Positions 60,493 through 64,000 of a stretch of 64,000 nucleotides of DNA are shown in pieces. The DNA comes from Paenibacillus sp. KS-LC4. Its GTDB lineage: Bacteria; Bacillota; Bacilli; Paenibacillales; Paenibacillaceae. Made by a program: the position numbers and the translations under genes. Numbering within the stretch: position 1 is the first letter of the stretch; each line of letters begins with the position of its first letter. The stretch lies in the NCBI RefSeq assembly GCF_036894955.1, contig NZ_CP145905.1, positions 2,374,501 to 2,438,500 of the forward strand. The letters run 5' to 3'. A model generated the notes under the pieces. The model was not told the origin of the DNA. It made no database searches and saw only the letters and a list, made by a program, of their open reading frames with translations.

Positions 60493-60515
60493 GCGTACGT
60501 GCACGCGCACGCGTA
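60493..60515. repeat. 23-base alternating purine-pyrimidine tract
   Basis: From 60493 to 60515 purines and pyrimidines alternate without a break (GCGTACGTGCACGCGCACGC then GTA), just after the ileS stop. Such GC-rich alternation can adopt Z-DNA under supercoiling. Confidence 0.6.
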
Positions 60516-60595
60516 GGTGCGAATAATTTTGTGCCGAGCTTCTTTTAAATCAGCATAAGAAAAAGGCGTTTAAGGATATAGTATAAGGAGCTATT

Positions 60596-60626
60596 AAAAA
60601 ACGAGCATAACCAATGCTCGTTTTTT
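60596..60626. terminator. Terminator of ileS
   Basis: AAAAAACGAGCAT (60596-60608) and its exact complement (60614-60626) enclose a five-base loop and end in six T. Confidence 0.9.
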
Positions 60627-60656
60627 CCTTATTTTATGCCTGGGAGGGATGCCGAG

Positions 60657-61004
60657 ATGAAAGAGCAGGAGCGCAAGCCGATTCGTTCCGTGAAGGATGA
60701 GCAGTCGCTTGAACATACGCTGAGCAAGCTGGATAGCAGGCTGAGCAAAATAGCGGCAGAAATGGAACGTACGCAAATCGCTGAATATGTAGATTTGCTC
60801 AATCGACCGTTTAGCCTCATATGGCGCAATGTGCTTGCTGGACTGGCGAGAGGCGTCGGGATCGCAATTGGCTTTACTTTTTTTGCAGCGACGATTCTTT
60901 ATGTATTGCAAATATTAGGTGCGCTCAATTTGCCGATTATCGGCGACTATATTGCGGATATTGTTCGCATCGTTCAGATTCAGCTGGAAGGGAAAAACTA
61001 TTAA
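60657..61004 (+). CDS. DUF5665 membrane-anchored protein
   Basis: This 115-residue protein has a charged coiled N-half (KDEQSLEHTLSKLDSRLSKI), the motif IAEYVDLLNRPFSLIWRNVL, and a glycine-rich membrane segment LARGVGIAIGFTFFAATILY with LQILGALNLPIIGDYIADIV. This pattern is the DUF5665 family (name from memory), of unknown function. ATG 60657 lies 9 bases after GGGAGG; ATG 60636 precedes the site. Confidence 0.8.
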   Translation: MKEQERKPIRSVKDEQSLEHTLSKLDSRLSKIAAEMERTQIAEYVDLLNRPFSLIWRNVLAGLARGVGIAIGFTFFAATILYVLQILGALNLPIIGDYIADIVRIVQIQLEGKNY

Positions 61005-61117
61005 GCAGCGGTTTACATACACGGCAACGCTCCGCTATTTATTCATAATGCCAGCAGGCAAGAGCAGGGCATCTTATGAGCAAATAACGGAGGCTGCCGT
61101 CTGTTAGCGAAATGGCT

Positions 61118-61834
61118 TTAACTGTCCGGCTCCAAATGATGGTCGCCTTCATTGCTTTCCATATAACGCTTATATTGTGAATTATGAATAATGGACACAT
61201 GGCGTCCGGTTATATCGGTGGCGACGAAGCTTTCAAGCTGCTCCACAAAACCTTCATTTTCCTCTGAAGCGGAGCCAATATGCTCATAATCATATGCCTC
61301 GCGATTAGCAGACATGGCCGGGGAGTCCGAGTTGCCCCATTGCTCGACAATTTGCCAAGCGTCCTCGCCGTCGAAGCCGGCCCAGCCCGTGTATGCTTTT
61401 TCACTGGAATAGCCGTAAGGCAGCTGGATCGTTTCTTCCTCCACAGGACGATGATAAGTTAAATCCTGACGCGGGGCATGGTCCAGGCAATATAAGCAAT
61501 CAGGGATGGCCTCCAGCCGCTCATAAGGTATCGGCTCCTTGCACACGATGCAGGTACCGTAGGTTCCGTTTTGAAAAGCTTCCAGCGCCGCGTTGATTCT
61601 GTTTAAATGCAGCTCCTCCTGCTCCAGCAGGGCAATGTCCTTACTGCGCTCGAATAAATCGGTTCCAGCATCTGCCGGATGATTGTCCACTGCTGACAGC
61701 TCGCTGTTGCTTGCTTTCCACTCGGAATCAAGTCCATAATGCCCGTTATGTTCAAGTCGCTCTTCAATGTCTTGTTTGTCTGATATTAATCGAGCATGAA
61801 GCTCGCTAAGCTGTTCCATCGTAGGCAGCCGCAT
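61118..61834 (-). CDS. TraR/DksA-type zinc-finger protein, YteA/YlyA-like
   Basis: This 238-residue protein has an N-terminal helical hairpin (TMEQLSELHARLISDKQDIE) and a DksA-type four-cysteine zinc finger (GTCIVCKEPIPYERLEAIPD then CLYCLDH). It is followed by an unrelated acidic C-terminal region. YteA/YlyA proteins are sporulation-linked RNA-polymerase binders. ATG 61834 is chosen; ATG 61858 overlaps the AAAGGATGG site. In Bacillus ylyA sits between ileS and lspA on the same strand; here it is inverted. Confidence 0.83.
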   Translation of the reverse strand: MRLPTMEQLSELHARLISDKQDIEERLEHNGHYGLDSEWKASNSELSAVDNHPADAGTDLFERSKDIALLEQEELHLNRINAALEAFQNGTYGTCIVCKEPIPYERLEAIPDCLYCLDHAPRQDLTYHRPVEEETIQLPYGYSSEKAYTGWAGFDGEDAWQIVEQWGNSDSPAMSANREAYDYEHIGSASEENEGFVEQLESFVATDITGRHVSIIHNSQYKRYMESNEGDHHLEPDS

Positions 61835-61981
61835 GGGCAGGCACCATCCTTTGTTCATTTAGTCCTCCGCGCCGCAGAGGCTGGCTCATTCCATATTGAC
61901 TATGCTACAATAGCTTGGGATATATGACGGAATGTTATGCAGACGGATAGGCCGTGCATGTACAACGAAAGGAGAAAGTAG

Positions 61982-62486
61982 ATGCGTTATTACTACTACT
62001 GGATCGCTTTATTCGTATTTGTTGTAGATTTTATAACGAAGAAAATAATTGCGACAACGATGAATCTGGGTGATTTGATTAGTGTAATTGGAAATTTCTT
62101 TTACATTACTTCACATCGCAACAGGGGGGCTGCCTTTGGTATTTTGCAGGAGCAGCGATTATTTTTTATCGTCATTACGATTGTTATTTTAGCCGCGATT
62201 ATCTGGTACATACAGACGACTCGGAAGCTCGGCAAAGCATGGCTGCTGACAGGTCTTGGACTTGTGCTTGGCGGAGCGTTCGGCAATTTTCTTGACCGGG
62301 CGATGTACGGCGAAGTTGTCGATTTCCTGTTGTTTAATTTCGGCAGCTATTCATTCCCGATTTTTAATGTCGCTGATTCGGCGATTTGCGTAGGTGTCGC
62401 GCTAATATTGATTGATGCCTTGCTAACCTCGAAACAAGAGAAGCAGGATCAACTAAGAAGTGAAGAGGATAAGGAGTCTAACCAGA

Positions 62487-62506
<20 letters not shown>
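61982..62506 (+). CDS. lspA: Lipoprotein signal peptidase LspA
   Basis: This 174-residue aspartic membrane protease with four helices cleaves prolipoproteins after lipid attachment, such as the DUF4349 and YlaJ proteins of this window. Conserved boxes are FVVDFITKKI, SHRNRGAAFGIL, GGAFGNFLDRAMYGEVVDFL (first catalytic Asp) and FPIFNVADSAICVG (second). The C-tail is charged. GGAGAAAG precedes ATG. Its end overlaps ylyB by 20 bases. Confidence 0.94.
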
Positions 62507-63482
<976 letters not shown>

Positions 63483-63608
63483 ATCGAACACAGCTTGGCA
63501 GGTTTGCTGCTTTGAAGTAGCGCAAAAATACAAACTTTTGGGCAATTCCTTTATTAAGTCTCGGGGAAAAGTAAGCTATTCTTGTAGTTAAAGGATTGGT
63601 GATAAATA

Positions 63609-64000
63609 ATGACGAACATTAACCATAATTACCAAGAGTTGCAAGGCAGCTATTTATTCTCTGAAATTGCTAAGCGTCGCACACAGTTTATTAAAGAAAA
63701 TCCGAATGCTGAAATTATTAGCTTAGGAATTGGCGACGTTACGCGAGGCTTGCCGGAAGCGGTAGTTAAAGCGATGCATGAGGCAGTGGACGAGCTGGCT
63801 GTACCGGGCTCTTTCCGCGGCTATGGCCCGGAGCAAGGGTATGACTTCTTGATTAATGCTATTATCGAGAATGATTACAAAGCACGCGGCGTCGATATTC
63901 AAACGAACGAAGTCTTTTTGAGCGATGGCTCGAAATGCGACGTAGGCAACATTCAGGAGATTTTTAGCCAAAACAGCATCGTAGCCGTTCAAGATCCGGT
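63609..64000 (+). CDS. dapL: LL-diaminopimelate aminotransferase, 5' part
   Basis: Only the first 130 residues are in the window. [40 protein letters not shown] and [20 protein letters not shown] with [16 protein letters not shown] match DapL. This PLP enzyme converts tetrahydrodipicolinate directly to LL-DAP, bypassing the succinyl or acetyl routes. It feeds lysine synthesis and, through meso-DAP, MurE. ATG 63609 follows AAAGGATTGGTG. The PLP lysine lies beyond the right edge. Confidence 0.93.
   Translation, partial: MTNINHNYQELQGSYLFSEIAKRRTQFIKENPNAEIISLGIGDVTRGLPEAVVKAMHEAVDELAVPGSFRGYGPEQGYDFLINAIIENDYKARGVDIQTNEVFLSDGSKCDVGNIQEIFSQNSIVAVQDP

Overview
The window is a chromosomal core region of an endospore-forming Firmicute, most likely Paenibacillus or a close relative. 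This is inferred from the sporulation genes set into the division cluster (spoVD, spoVE, spoIIGA-sigE-sigG, rsfA, ylaJ, ylyA-like), bacillithiol synthesis (bshC), a T-box leader before ileS, a dapL-type lysine pathway, and strong purine-rich Shine-Dalgarno sites with many TTG/GTG starts. Almost all genes lie on the + strand. The exceptions are five: a small membrane protein, a ylaJ-like lipoprotein, a coiled-coil secreted protein, a DUF2626 protein and a DksA-like protein.

Layout. 1-3035: end of a YtrA-type GntR/ABC operon, then araM (glycerol-1-phosphate dehydrogenase). 3058-3614: a six-repeat type I-C-like CRISPR array with a leader but no cas genes beside it, followed by about 600 bases of repeat-rich non-coding DNA. 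4238-10677: a small membrane protein, a histidine kinase/response regulator pair followed by a large DUF2339 membrane protein, a nitroreductase with a palindromic operator, and a lytic transglycosylase. 10842-13228: cysteine desulfurase plus thiI (tRNA 4-thiouridine). 13405-20625: TerC-family protein, LiaF-like membrane protein, and a ylaG-ylaK-like block (typA, ylaH, an LCP cell-wall ligase, ylaJ, ylaK/phoH). 20796-23189: an orphan solute-binding protein convergent with a PcsB/CwlO-like coiled-coil protein; their ends overlap. 23459-29339: DUF2626, rsfA, panE, DUF3397, bshC and S-adenosylhomocysteinase. 29510-30553: a DUF4349 lipoprotein.

30688-49829 is the division and cell-wall (dcw) cluster: mraZ (with its own operator repeats), rsmH, ftsL, pbpB, spoVD, murE, murF, mraY, murD, spoVE, murB, murA, divIB, ftsA, ftsZ. 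murG is absent from its usual place between spoVE and murB. Several terminator-like hairpins divide the cluster into sub-units. 50117-52701 holds spoIIGA-sigE-sigG, making and processing the first mother-cell sigma factor and then the late forespore sigma factor. 52948-56979 is the ylmC-ylmD-ylmE-sepF-ylmG-ylmH-divIVA septum/polarity block. It is followed by T-box-controlled ileS, a DUF5665 protein, an inverted ylyA-like gene, lspA, ylyB, and the start of dapL at the right edge.

No wholly new multi-gene system stands out. The parts most worth a second look are the cas-less CRISPR array with an intact leader, the MraZ operator, the predicted hairpin covering the spoVD ribosome binding site, the Spo0A-type spoIIG promoter, the long IleRS with its T-box, the nitroreductase operator, a 73-codon ORF running through a terminator, and a dispersed intergenic repeat.
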